Origin: Labia minor | Lineage: Eukaryota; Arthropoda; Insecta; Dermaptera; Spongiphoridae | NCBI GenBank assembly: GCA_963082975.1 | Contig: OY720344.1 | Coordinates: forward strand, 15,611,580-15,675,579 | Direction: 5' to 3' | Length of the DNA: 64,000 bases | Shown: positions 12,363 through 24,289 of the stretch, piece by piece | How the letters are laid out: each line of letters opens with the position of its first letter | Position numbering within the stretch: position 1 is the first letter of the stretch | Notes under the pieces: model-generated | Seen by the model: the letters and a program-made list of their open reading frames with translations, nothing else | Database searches by the model: none | Told to the model about the DNA's origin: nothing | Made by a program: the position numbers and the translations under genes

Positions 12363-12898
12363 CAGGGTGCTTCAAAAAAATGTATACACACTTTAAACTA
12401 TTGTAGTTTGAGAATGTAAATGAAGTTCAAAGACAGTGGAGAAGGGAGTATGATACAGAACCACCTTCAAGATTAACAATTACACGCATACGAGACAAAT
12501 TCGAAGTTCATGGAACAGTGTGTGATGTGCATAAAGGTCATTCAGGTCGGCCTCGAACAGCTACAAGTGATGAGTCATCAACGGCAGTCTTGGAACTGTT
12601 TCAACGCTCTCCTAACAAATCTTCAAGGCAAGGGGCACGTGAAAGTGATGTAAGTGCTAGCAGCGTGCTACGCATTCTGAAGAGAGGCAAGATACGATGT
12701 ACAGAATCAGTGGTGACTCGTACTCAGAATTGTATTGATGCTGCAGGTCACCAATTTGAACAGTATTAACATTTGTTATTTATGTTTCATTTACATTGGA
12801 CTTTCAGCTTTCTATTTTCCTGAAATTTAACTTTGTAGAACGGTAAATAAATTTTCTATGGAAGTTCAAAGTGTGTATACATTTTTTGAAGCACCCTG
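12363..12898 (+). mobile_element. Tc1/mariner-type element, internally deleted
   Basis: The ends are near-perfect inverted repeats of about 35 bp (CAGGGTGCTTCAAAAAAATG and, inverted, CATTTTTTGAAGCACCCTG). They are flanked by TA at 12361-12362 and 12899-12900. The 536-bp element encodes a transposase N-terminal fragment at 12518-12769, with GHSGRPRTATSDES and SASSVLRILKRGK, which resembles the paired helix-turn-helix DNA-binding region. The catalytic domain is missing. The short length and good TIRs suggest it moved as a non-autonomous element. Confidence 0.9.
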
Positions 12899-13202
12899 TA
12901 TATGTAATAGGAAATTCAGATAAAGACTGTTATAGAAAGATAAAAAATAAATATTGATTATTTTTGAGATATTTTTATAAAAATTAATACTTAAATAGTA
13001 GATTTATTTAATTTCTATTCTTAATTTACAAATTTATCATTATATTAAGTATTTATTTATTTATTCATTCAAATTCGATTTCTTGGAAATTAATAATTAA
13101 TATGTATATTTAGAAAATCATTCATTGAAATAGTATCCAAGTTAAACATACATGCTCTAAATTATTTATATTTCTAATTATTTTTTTAAATTATTTTAAA
13201 AC

Positions 13203-16200
13203 ATGACAAATTATTTTGAAAATATCCAACAATTATTTTGGAGTGAACTATATAGCAATGTTGAAATTTTGGTAATGTATTTTATAATATTAATAAAATG
13301 AAACCACATAATTAATAATTATAATTATATTATTTAAATTTTTAGGCAAGTTTTGTACTGTCCATCTATAAATCGAATCAGAGTGTATTAACAGAAGAGG
13401 AACACTATTATACCTATCAGTTTTATGGTTATTCCTTATTTTATCTAGGCAAATACAGCCGTGCTTTAGATACTTTCAATTTAGTTTTACAATTAAGAAA
13501 TGATATTAAAAATTCTATAAAATCATATAAGAATATAGATGAATTGTTTCCAACATTAGGTTCGTTCAAAATCTGAATATTCATTATTTTTATTTATTAC
13601 TTTACCACTTATTTGTTTTGAGATACAGAAAAGTAAATAAATATTATATTTATTTTAAATAATTTTGAATCTACAACAACAATTCAGAGATCAATACAGA
13701 ATTATTTTTAAATAAATGAAATTTAAACAAAAATAATAAATATATATTAAATATTAAGATATAAAATTATAAGAATAATATGATTTACTATTCAATTATA
13801 ATACATCAGCTATTAAAATGTTTATATTTTTAGAAATCAAATATAAATTGCACGAATGTCTTGTATTTTTAAAAAAAGAAAATGAAGCGATTGAAGTTCT
13901 TAGTAAAATTCCATCTGATTGTCGAAATTCAAAAATAAACATGGCATTAGGAAAATTATATAAAATTAAAAGAAAATCCGAACAAGCAATCACTGCTTTT
14001 AAAAATGTACTAATGGTAATAGAATTTTATTTTCTTTAAATTGATTTATCTATTTTTTTATATTGATTAATATATTTTAATAAAGACAAATCAAATATTT
14101 GTTTGTTTTTTTTTTCAATAAATTTGAAAAATCAATTTTTAAAATTTTACCCGAAATTTGGAGTTAGAATTTATAAAATAATTATTTAATATTAATTTTT
14201 TACAAAGAACAAAAAATAGTGTTAGAATATAAGAGAGGAGGATTAAAATAAACTATTAAAAAACTATTAAAATAAACTGGTCATTATAGTATAAAGAAAT
14301 TTTCTTTTTTTAATTAAAAATAAATAAATAAAATAAAAAATAAATTGTTCATTTTTATGTATATGTATATTTTTAGTATAAATATTCTTATCTTATTTTA
14401 GCAATGTCCATTTGCTTTGGAAGCAGTTGAAGAATTATTAAATCTTGGTGTAAATGGAAATGATGTCAATTCTCTTGTTATTCAATCAAGCGATATTTCA
14501 ATCAACCTTAATTGGTAGGTAAATTAGAAAAAAACCTCTGACTTTTGATAGGCGTTGTCCTATCAAGTTGGTTATATCAATTAGGTGTCCTATATGATCA
14601 GTAGAAGGGTCCTATCAACCTTTACCTTGATTTTCTTGATCGGTGGCGCTATCTAGTAGCTTAACCAACGTTGATCTCGGAGGCTGGATTGACTCTGTCT
14701 CATAGACCCCAGCTAGAGAAATTTCCTTGCCAGGCCCGGGACTTGAACCCAAGACCACGAGAATGTAAGCCAACTACGCTAACCTCTCCCCCTGTAGCGC
14801 CTTCGGTAAATTAGAAAGATTAAATAATTAATTTAAACTTTTTATACAGCTAATCTACACGTAGGAAATGTCTCATTTTAAATTTAAATATTATCATTTA
14901 ATAATAAACATATGCATATCTCTTTAATTTATCAATGTTCCTATTGTTATAATTATTATTTTTTATTTATATTTTTAAAAATGGCTATTATACGTGAATC
15001 GTTCAACAAGTCCTTAAATAAAGATAAAAAATTAATTTATTTTGATTATTTATTATTATTATTATTATTATTTATATATATATTTCAATATAATCTCTTT
15101 ATAATAGGACTTCAACATTTTTAAGCCATCTAAATAAGTAGGATTTTCGCGAAAGCCACATTCACAAAAATGAGTCAAAAAACCAGTCTCTAAATTGACG
15201 ATTGCGAGAACTATTGAAAACAAACGCGCATCCATCTTGCTAAATATTTGCAAATAGCAAAATTGAAAATATTGATTGATTCGTCAATCCCTTAAAATCA
15301 TCTAGTCAATTTTGTCAATTATTTTGGAGGATGGACCAAAAAATCAAAGGACGTTCTGAACGATGGTCATCATTTATGATTATACGGCCACGTTTAAACT
15401 CATTTACACAATTGTAAACAGTCTCAAATAAAGGAACAGATATGCAAACTCAGCTTTGATCTCTTTCAGTATTAAACAGTTTAAATAAAAGATTTAAATA
15501 TATAATAACCTGAATAACGGCACAAAACTCATATTTTGGATATAGCAGAAACTTTAACTACAGTCTGTCTAATGTAAGGACTGATATTTACTAAAAACAA
15601 ATCTTTTTCGATACTACGCGATTGCCATTTTTCGGATTTTTCAAGTACTTATTAAACGATCCTCGTATTTTATATACAGATATATGCTGATTTATATACA
15701 TTTTATATACAGGGTAATTGTTTAGTCTAACCGATGTATGATTGACTTGGATAAAACTTTATCAGTGGATTCATTTTTTGATTTAAAACAAACTTTTATG
15801 AAGTATGTGGCGGTCGCTTCTAGTTGACTAGATAAAAATTATTAAAGTTTGCATAAAAACTAGCAGCTAAAAAATGAGCAGCCATTTAATAATGTTTTAT
15901 TCACTAATTCACTAGTTTTTGGTTTTTATAAGTTAGGTCTGGATATAGGAAAATTATTTAATTAATTAATTTTTTAATCTTATATCCAACCTGAACTTAT
16001 AAAAAACAGAAAATTAGTGGAGCCCTCTGGCGATCAAATAATAAAACTAGCAGATACTAGCTAAATATATCAATATCATTGAATTTATATGCAAATTTTA
16101 ATAATTTTTATCTCATAAACTGGAAGCGACCGCCACATACTCCTTAATGAAAGTTTGTTTTAAATCAAAAAAGGAATCCACTGGTAAAGTTTTATTCAAA

Positions 16201-19200
16201 TCCATCATACATCGGTTAGACTAAACAATTACCATATACAGATATACAGTGCAGGAAAGTTGGGGGGAATCAATATTTATTAATGATAAACTTTTTCTGT
16301 TCCGTTTCAGCATCATTTATGTAAGTACATAATAATTCTTTTTTTTTTATTCTGGAAAGGGGGAGCAGTAGTCCTCCTATTCCTTGATGGGTTTTACTAT
16401 GAAACAATGTAAAATAGTAATTTAAATGTTCATTTGAAAAAGAAAAATAAAATTTTTACAATTATTTAAAGATCTATTGCAATAAAAAGAAAAATGAATA
16501 AAATTTAATAAATTATTATTTGTTTTATATTTTAAGGTTAAATTTATGGATAAAAGGCAACGCACATAAATATAATCGCGACTATAATGATGCGATTCAA
16601 ACTTTTGTAAATTTAAATAATTCTATTCCTATGAATGATAACGTTATGGTATTATTAAAAACAGCAGAGTGTTATTATCTGACAGGAAAAACAACAAATG
16701 CTTTATATTTGTATCCCAAGGTAAAATTAATATTTTTTTTATTTAAATAATTTTATTTTTTGTTAATTTTTTAAGTTGTTTAAAAAAATTTATAACAACA
16801 TAACAGTGTACTTTCCCAAATGGCCATTGAATATTAAATAAAAAATATTGTATTTTTTTAATTTAACATTCGGAGCTTATTTTTAAAATCATAATTTTTA
16901 ATTTTTATTAAACTTGTAGATTTAATGTTGTGAGTCTTTTTATTTGATACTATTTTTTATTAATTATAAAAAATAACATTAATTCTAATAATCCATAATA
17001 ATCCATCATAAATAATTTTGTTTTTTAAATATTTGAAATTTAAAATTTAATATATATACCTATTAAAATTAAATAAAATATATTTCTTTAATAGAATATA
17101 AGAAATATATTTATATAGTTATCATATTATAAATAACATTAATTTATTTGTTAATTTTTATAGATTTATATAAAAAATTCATGGATGGACAAAGGACTTG
17201 ATATATATGTAAATTTGCTCTTTAGTGAAAAATGCAATAAAGAAATTGAAAAATTAATTGATACTTTGCCCCCCATTAGAGAATATACTGTTTATCATTG
17301 GATAATATGGGGATATTACTTTTATTCTCAAAAACAATTAATAAAAGCTCTTTATTTTGGACATAAGGTAAAATTTTGCTTTTTAAATAAATTCATTAAA
17401 ACAAGAAAAGACCAACTACTTTTTTCTCAAATCGACGTGATATAATGTTTATATCATAAAACTACAATTTGCGATTCTGCAAAATTATTAGATATGTACT
17501 GATATTATAACCAAAGATTCGAAAATTTATATTACAAAAATATTTTCACAATAAACCAATTAAAAAGTAATGCTTATTTTGTAAATAATATATATATATA
17601 TATAATTCTTCGGAACTGCACAGCATCGCAGTGAGTACAAAACTACCCAACCTATCAACCCAAAATCCCGATATCGACTCTTGATCACACAGACTAAGAC
17701 CCAGAATCCCAAAAATATTCCCAACTAAATAACCTCTTTAAAATGGAACCAAAATGGCTGCCGAAAACAATTTCAAAAAATACGTGAACATATCCCTGAT
17801 AATAATAATAATAATTATATATATATATTTATTATTTATAAAATTTTCATGAAATTTATTAAACGTTTATTAATATATAAAGATAAAAATTTCAAATTTC
17901 AACATCAATTACATGCATTTTTAATACTAATTGTTTAATTAAATGATAAAATATAAATATGAGGGTAGGTCAATAAGTCCGTGTCTTTTTGAATGAAACA
18001 CAGGTTTTTGGGTAAAAATTATTTTATTTTTCAAAATAATCTCCTTTGAGCTCTATACACTTCATCCAACGTTCTCCAATTTTCTTATCCCTTCCAAAAA
18101 ATAAGATTTGTCGAAGATATTAAAATAGGTATTTGTTTGTGAGATGATTACATCGTTGGAGTTAAATCTCTTTCCGCCGAGCCATTTCTTCAGGCTTGGA
18201 AACACGAAATAGTCATTTGGGGCTAATTCACTTTTTCCATTTTCTTCTCAGATCACTAGGTAGTCTGCTATTAATGAATGTTAAACAAAAACTAAAAGAC
18301 CCAGCTGGTTCAAATTTCGGCAGAATCAGCTGATAGTTGCCTTCTAACAGGATTAGTGTTGTCATTTCATTTAAGAGGCTGGAAATTTAAAAGGTCACGG
18401 ACTTATTGACGTACCCTTGTATAATGTTTTAATTTAAAATTGTAATAAAAATATTAATTGTTTTTTTTTTAATTTTAGGCCCTTATGATTTTTTCTCAAT
18501 CAGTTGAAGCTCTTATTCTTAAGGCAAGGGTTCTCTACGACTTAAAAAAATATTCGGAATCTTTGACACATTATCGAGACGTAATATCTTTAGATGGATA
18601 TCGATATGAAGCTTATAAAGGGATTATAGACTGTTATCTAGCAATGGGACGTATAAAGGAGGCTATAGCATTAGGAAGAGATGCTTGTATTGGATTAAAA
18701 GAAAGTCCAGCAGCTTTGACTGTAAGAAAATAATTCATATTCCCATGATATGTAACGTTAAATTGTTTTGAGAATTTAGTCAAATAAATAAGAAATTAAA
18801 GTAATTTATCCATAAATAAGATAAATTTTCTTAAAATAAAAATAAATAAATCATTTTTAACTCTCGTTAGCGATATTTTATTAAATTATATCATTGTTTC
18901 AACTACATCTATATATATATGTAAAACTAAGATTTCTTTAACTTTCAAGCTTTACGCTTACGTTTTAATGAATGATAATCATTCGACATCTATTCAAGCT
19001 AAATCATTGCTACTAAGAGCTCTGGCTCAGGATGAACATTATTTTCAAGCTATAACTCAATTAACTGATATATATATAAAGGTATGTACTTTTGTTATGA
19101 ATTTGATTAATTATTATTTTGCTTTTTGTTTTCTGTCATCAGAATATAAAGGATAAAAAAAAACAAAAAAGATTACTTAAAACCTCTCAAACGAAAAGTA

Positions 19201-22092
19201 ATGTTTTTCTTTATATCAATCATATATAATAGAAAAAAAAACATAATGTTATAATTTAATGTAATACTATTAATTGATTAAAACTTTGAACAAGTTTCTT
19301 AATACCCACCATTCCATAGAAGAACCTCCACCCTAGATGTAAAGAGTCCATATTTATAGGCAAATGGTAATTGTAGGAAAATAGCATTTGCCTATGCAAA
19401 ATCCATTTGGCTTAATCTTTGTAGAGGAAATAGCTTAATATGAAATTCTTTAAATAAAATACGGATACATCCAGTGGCGTACCTAAGGGGGGGGGGGGGG
19501 TGCGGTCCGCACCGGGCGGCACTTATCTTGGGGCGGCATTGTTTATATTTAGTTATAGTTGTAAAAAGCAATTTATTCATTTCATATTTATTTTTTTTCT
19601 TTCTTGAATAATAAATGATTATTATGATTATTATAAGTTTACTATTTGATTTATATAAATTATGATCAACTATTTGATTTCGAATATTATTCCTCGGTGT
19701 ATATAAATGCATTTTAGTGTAAATTTTGAATTCTAATTCCAAGAACAGGATAATAATTTTATTTTATTGTATTCATTAAAATTCGTTGAATTCGTAAACG
19801 CATCTTTAAGATTTTGTTCGGCAAATGAGTCAATTAAGACTACAAAATCTTGCAATATTGTCAATAGAACAAGAAATTACAAATAATATAAATTTTGAGA
19901 GCATTATACACGATTTTTCTAGTATGAAAGCTAGAAGAGTAAATATTATATAAATATGTTTACGAGTGCATACAAATATGTATAAAAAAATTTACTCTCT
20001 GTGTATTAATTAATATTGATTAAATAACTTAATAATTTATTTATGTGTATTAATTTATAAAAACCACTATTTGATTGACTTATAATAGGAAGGGCGGCAA
20101 ACTGGAGATCGCCCCGGGCGGCAAAAGTTCTAGGTACGCCACTGGATACATCACTTAAATAACGAAATATTTACTTGCTTATAAAATCTCCTTACTGTCA
20201 AATAGCTTTAACTATTACAGTAGCCAACTACGAAATTATTCAAAAAATTTTTTTGTTCTTAATTGTATATTTATCTCACTTCAGCTTGCCAGTCACTGCA
20301 ACTTTGAGTTCTAAATTAATGTAAATGTCAAAATAAAAATCTGTTAAATATATAAATAAAATAAATAAATTATAAAAATTTAATATTTGACAGTAAGGCG
20401 ATTTTACAAGTAAATAAAAATTTCATTATTTATGTGATGTTCCCGTACTTTAATTTTAGAATTTTACATTAAGCTATTTGCCTAACAATGATTTAGCCAA
20501 ATGGCTTTTGTCTAGGTAAATGTTATTTTCCTAGTCAAAGTGAAATGAAATAATACTTAAAGCTATTTGGCAAGACAAATGCTATTTTCCTAAAATTGCC
20601 ATTTGCCTACTGCATATATATTAAGTCCGTTTATAATTTAGTAAAATTTCATAAATTTAACTTCAAGTTGTTTTTGTATATTTTAGGAAGATTTTTTTGA
20701 GGAGGCCATTGAACTCCTGGAAAAGAAAATGATAATAAGGCCATCAGTTGATCATCTTTTAAATTTAGCGAATCTTTATGAAAAAATACATCAAGAAGAC
20801 ATTGCAATTAAACATTATCAATCCGTTTTAGAGTATGTTAATATAATTATTTTATTTTATTTAAATTGAAATATAACTACATGACCTGGTAAAATAGTAC
20901 TATTAAAAATACATAGTTACTAAAAATTTTTTTAACTTTTTTATTTATTAAGAACAATAAATTTAAAATTAATATTTATTTAAAATACATGATTTGTGTA
21001 TAAGAATTGTCCCGGGGGAATATTACTACCCCTTAAAATAATTAATATTATTATATCATGTGTTTACAATAAATTTAGAAAAATATATTTTTTCTTTCCA
21101 ATAGTATCGATCCTAAAAATACCAAAGCTCTAGAAAATATCTCTCGATTAGATTCATCTTCCAATATGTTTAATGATTTAACTATGTTGGCTCTGATGTG
21201 TTCCAATATTGAAGATCGGAGTAATTTTTTCATAGGAATTGACCAAGAGGTAATTTTATTTGTAGAATATACATATATATTATTTATTAGTTTATTATAT
21301 TAAATATATTCTATAAGAGATCTCAATAAAATAATGTAAATTATTTTTATAATTATTTTATTGATTTTTTTAATTTATTGAAATAAAATATATTTTAGAA
21401 AATAATTATGATTGTATATAAAAGAGGGTAGGTCAATAAGTCCGTGTCTTTTTGAATGGAACACAGGTTTTTGGATAAAATATTTTGTTTATTTTTCAAC
21501 ATAGTCTCCCTTGAGCTCTATACACTTCGTTCAATGTTTCTGTAATTTTTTACTCTTTCCAAAAAATAAGATTTATCGTGGACATCAAAATAGATATTTG
21601 TTTGTGAGATGATTTAATCGTTGGGGTCCAATCTCTTTCCACCGAGCTATTTCTTCAGGTTTGAAAACAAGAAATAGTCATTCGGGGCTAAATCGAGATT
21701 TTCATGGAAATTCACATTTTTCCATTTTTTTCTCAGATCACTAAGTAGTTTGCTATTAATGAATATCAAACAAAAACTAAAAGGCCCAGCTGGTTCAAAT
21801 TTCGGCAGAATCAGCTGATAGTTGCCTGCTGACAGGAGTAGTGTTGCCATTTCATTTAAGAGACAGGAAATTCAATAAGTCACGGACTTATTGACTTGCC
21901 CTTGTACATATCTTTATATATAAATATAGATATGATATAATAAATAATCCAAATTATTATTATTAAAAACATATTAAAACAAATCATTAAAATTAAAATT
22001 TATTATTATTATTATTTAATCAGTGTATTAATATTTTCCAGATAACTAATTGTCTCGAAGAAATCTATCCTAATTTAGAAGAAAGTTCATAA
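13203..22092 (+). CDS. ANAPC7: Anaphase-promoting complex subunit 7 (11 exons, 560 aa)
   Basis: ANAPC7 is a tetratricopeptide-repeat scaffold subunit of the anaphase-promoting complex/cyclosome, the nuclear E3 ubiquitin ligase that drives mitotic exit. Exons with GT-AG borders that keep frame: 13203-13271, 13346-13559, 13834-14015, 14402-14514, 16537-16720, 17164-17367, 18479-18721, 18950-19081, 20687-20832, 21105-21249 and 22042-22092. They total 1683 nt including TAA, giving 560 aa, close to the human protein. Matches to the family include LYSNVEIL near the N terminus, YGYSLFYLGKYSRAL, EIKYKLHECLVFLKKENEAI, SKINMALGKLYK, QCPFALEAVEELL, LNLWIKGNAH, KGLDIYVNLL, VEALILKARVLYDLKKY, YKGIIDCYLAMGRIKEAIAL and IDPKNTKALENISRL. 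TPR helices run through most of the protein. The acidic C-terminal tail of vertebrate APC7 is replaced by a short end in the last exon. Introns are AT-rich and hold at least seven transposons. The start is the first ATG in frame with LYSNVEIL. No promoter was recognised. Confidence 0.95.
14529..14806 (-). mobile_element. tRNA-derived SINE (family 2) in ANAPC7 intron 4
   Basis: Read on the minus strand, the head has an A-box match (TAGCGTAGTTGG) and a B-box match (GGTTCAAGTCC). The body contains CTCTAGCTGGGGTCTATGAG and GATCAAGAAAATCAAGGTAA. The 3' part carries repeated TAGGACACCT/TTGATAGG words. Copies occur at 30057-30350 (plus) and 33029-33240 (plus, diverged), and a tail-only piece lies at about 33630-33700. 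The insertion starts 15 bp after the exon 4 donor site. Confidence 0.85.
15085..15665 (-). pseudogene. Degenerate mariner transposase in ANAPC7 intron 4
   Basis: The minus strand holds dispersed mariner-type words in several frames: VNEFKRGR and DDHRSERP (N-terminal helix-turn-helix), then MDARLFSIVLAI, GFRENPTYLDGLKMLKSYYK (C-terminal end). The right end, ending CCTCG before TA at 15666-15667, may be the terminal repeat. The catalytic core is not readable and stops are frequent, so the copy is inactive. Confidence 0.7.
15713..16233. mobile_element. Long-TIR MITE (family D) with 8-bp duplication
   Basis: The ends GGTAATTGTTTAGTCTAACC and its inverse are part of inverted repeats of about 150 bp. 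A perfect 8-bp duplication ATATACAG flanks the element (15705-15712 and 16234-16241). There is no coding capacity. A relative lies at 32450-32922. The 8-bp duplication fits hAT-like mobilisation, but the terminal bases are not typical of hAT, so the superfamily is left open. Confidence 0.9.
17960..18419 (-). mobile_element. Small mariner element in ANAPC7 intron 6
   Basis: Inverted repeats (GGGTAGGTCAATAAGTCCGTG at the left; the inverse of CACGGACTTATTGACGTACCC at the right) are flanked by TA. The minus strand encodes remnants of a mariner C terminus. It is 460 bp and about as long as its sister at 21423-21904 in intron 10 of the same gene; the two are strikingly similar throughout. Neither can encode a transposase, so both are non-autonomous deletion derivatives. 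Confidence 0.88.
19359..20607. mobile_element. Long foldback element interrupted by a hAT MITE
   Basis: Bases 19359-19420, with GGCAAATGG and GTAGGAAAATAGCATTTGCC, are inverted at 20545-20607. A second inner pair (20153-20215 against about 20385-20450, with ACTTGCTTATAAAATC and TACTGTCAAA) is also inverted. The ends abut TA on both sides. The hAT element 19472-20144 sits inside one arm. The whole nest lies in ANAPC7 intron 8. Confidence 0.75.
19472..20144. mobile_element. hAT non-autonomous element, copy 2
   Basis: Ends CAGTGGCGTACCTAAGGGG and the inverse of TAGGTACGCCACTG, with a perfect 8-bp duplication GATACATC (19464-19471 and 20145-20152). The interior matches 5934-6675. It has an additional GC-rich left segment (GGGGTGCGGTCCGCACCGGG), probably original family sequence that copy 1 has lost. 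A poly-G run of about 14 follows the left end. Confidence 0.93.
21423..21904 (-). mobile_element. Small mariner element in ANAPC7 intron 10
   Basis: Sister of 17960-18419 with the same ends (GGTAGGTCAATAAGTCCGTG and inverse) and TA to the right. The minus-strand frame at 21647-21850 preserves DLAPNDYFLFSNLKK, the conserved region around the third catalytic acid of mariner transposases, but the N-terminal half is deleted. Confidence 0.88.
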
Positions 22093-22193
22093 AATTTTTA
22101 TACATTTACTATTTTTCATTTTAAATGATTTATTTTATCGTATTTTGTTATTCTCTAGATTTTATTTAAATTCACTAACGTTATATCTTTATA

Positions 22194-22275
22194 TATATAA
22201 AGGAGAGTGTTTGTTTGTATGTATGTAATTTGTTTACTTTTTTGCTGACATAAAAACAAACACTCTCCTTTATAT
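22194..22275. repeat. Perfect inverted repeat (hairpin) downstream of ANAPC7
   Basis: TATATAAAGGAGAGTGTTTG at the left is inverted as CAAACACTCTCCTTTATATA at the right, separated by about 36 bases with a GTATGTATGTA tract. It lies 100 bp after the ANAPC7 stop and abuts the start of family G. It could be the terminus of another Helentron-like repeat. It could also act as a 3'-end hairpin in the ANAPC7 transcript. Confidence 0.7.
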
Positions 22276-22278
22276 AAT

Positions 22279-24045
22279 AGTACCGGGACCCCGAGCCTCG
22301 GCTCGGTACTTAAGTTAAAAAAAATGATTCATTATTATTGGATTTGGCTGGTAATATTAATACCTGGGACACCGAGCTCTCGCTCTACCCTTTAAAAAAT
22401 ATTGATACACAATTCTTTAATTATTTATTACAATTATTAAATGTTACACATTTGCATCAATCTGATTAAAATTAATGAACTTGTGCTCCTCAATAATACA
22501 TAAATATATAATATATAGGTACATATATTTTTTTTCTATAGTGTTTTTTTGAAAAACTGTTTAGCGCCCCAAGTGGTTATAAAACAAACTAAAGACAAAA
22601 AAACGTGCTTTGCAGCTTTTCGGAATTAAAAAAGCAAAATTGGCAGTCGTGGGACTGGCCGACAGAAGTGAAAACTTCTGCGAAAGAAATTTTAAAACAG
22701 ACGAAATTCGCGCTATTTCACGAGAAAGATGAATTTCATATGCATGTATATATATATAACTTATATATTATTTTAAACATATATTTTAAACAAATATGTA
22801 ACTTATATTTATATATATATAAATACACAACTTTGTTTAAAATATTGCAATACGAACTGTTTTATAATTCTTATCTCTAACATAAAATATATATTTATTA
22901 TGTGAAGTTCATTTCGTATAATTTTGATTATATATGTATATATGAAATGAACTTTACATAATAAATATATATTTATATGTTAGAGATAATTTATAAAACA
23001 GTTCTAATGACAATTCAAATTTCGCGCTCTGTTATAAGAAATTTGAAAGCAGATGGTTTCATGGTGTTGGTCACGATCACGCGAGTTCTATACTTTTTCC
23101 TGCTTTTTCCCCATCCCGCAAAAGTGCTCAACGCCGCTAAAGAAGTTTTCACTTCAAAAATTATTTAATATTTGGAAATATATCTGACTTATAGAAAAAA
23201 TGAATATTAATTAAAGAAAGAAATTGTTTTTAAAATATCCTGAATAATATGTAACAATTTTCAAGATAGAAATTTATTACAATATTACAATTATTAACTG
23301 TTGCATCATTGCATCAATCTGATTAAAATGAATGGAACTTCGGGTACTCAATAATAATAAATAAAATAATATTAATAAATATATTAAATAATATTTTATT
23401 GAAAAAATATTAAAAATTATAAAACTATCTAAAACTTAATTAATAAAAGAACAATGAATAAATAAATATAGAATAGTAATTTATTAAAAAGTAAACAATA
23501 GATAAAAAGAAAAAAAAATAACAAAATCATTATTTTCATTTTTAAATAACGATTCACCCGGCGAGTTTCGAACCGACGAAATCCACTCGTTAAAACATCT
23601 CTCTAGCCTCTGTACTATATATGTTTAGATAAAAAATTGTCATTTTTTTACTGTCTTAGCAGTATTTGATGTTTTTTATTTATTTTTTTTTTTTGAGAGA
23701 GATTAATAAATATCTATATATATTTTATTAAAAATAAATATTTTTAATTTTATTTCGAAATTAAATAATAAATTTTAAAATATTTTAAATAAAAAAAAAT
23801 ATTAATACAAATAAAAATGGATGCCAATTTTGACGTTTTCCATATATAATTTTCAATTAAGAAATTAATAATGAAGCTGAATGTTTCAAGAGATATCATC
23901 AATAAAACTTAATTTTTCTTTATAAATACTATATCTAGTGTAAATTTGAAAAAAATCGTTAGAGCGGTTTTTGAGAACCAATATATATAGATAGATAGAT
24001 ATATACAATTTTAGCTAGCATAATAAGATAAGATATATAGATTAA
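22279..24045 (+). mobile_element. Family G repeat, uninterrupted copy (1.8 kb)
   Basis: This copy is collinear with three pieces of the 55-63 kb nest: 22279-22525 with 55481-55735, 22526-22815 with 56374-56656, and 22806-24045 with 61977-63045. It therefore gives the empty sites of both insertions there. It starts with a GC-rich hairpin (CCGAGCCTCGGCTCGG) just inside the left end and ends GCATAATAAGATAAGATA. Inside are a long palindrome (22854-23006), a tRNA-like segment (about 23552-23630, minus) and two diverged direct repeats (22420-22510 and 23270-23365, sharing GCATCAATCTGATTAAAAT). The short open frames at 22605-22880 and 22977-23168 are not conserved as protein. The class is uncertain. 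Confidence 0.8.
22854..23006. repeat. Long palindrome inside family G
   Basis: Arms of about 66 bp: CGAACTGTTTTATAATTCTT through TATTATGTGAAGTTCATTTC, and the inverse GAAATGAACTTTACATAATA through ATTTATAAAACAGTTC. The loop is about 20 bases (around GATTATATATG). The second family G copy preserves it at about 62030-62180. Confidence 0.85.
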
Positions 24046-24289
24046 ATATACAACTTTTAAAGTATTATAATATTAAAATAGGGGTATTATCTGAGAATAT
24101 TTAAAATAAATGTATGTTTTTATTGATCATTTTAAATAAATACTTATATTAATAATACATAAACTATTCGAATATATTTATATATATATATATATTTAGA
24201 ACCTCTCTCTCTCCCTCTATTTAAAATTTTAAAAAACGGAGTGTTCTAGCCAAATTAAGAAATTTAAATGTCTTATGCAACATGGATAG

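Noticed and set aside
22605-23168. Open frames of 91 and 63 codons in family G
   Set aside because: The second family G copy has an in-frame change and a deletion in the same place, and neither frame shows protein features.
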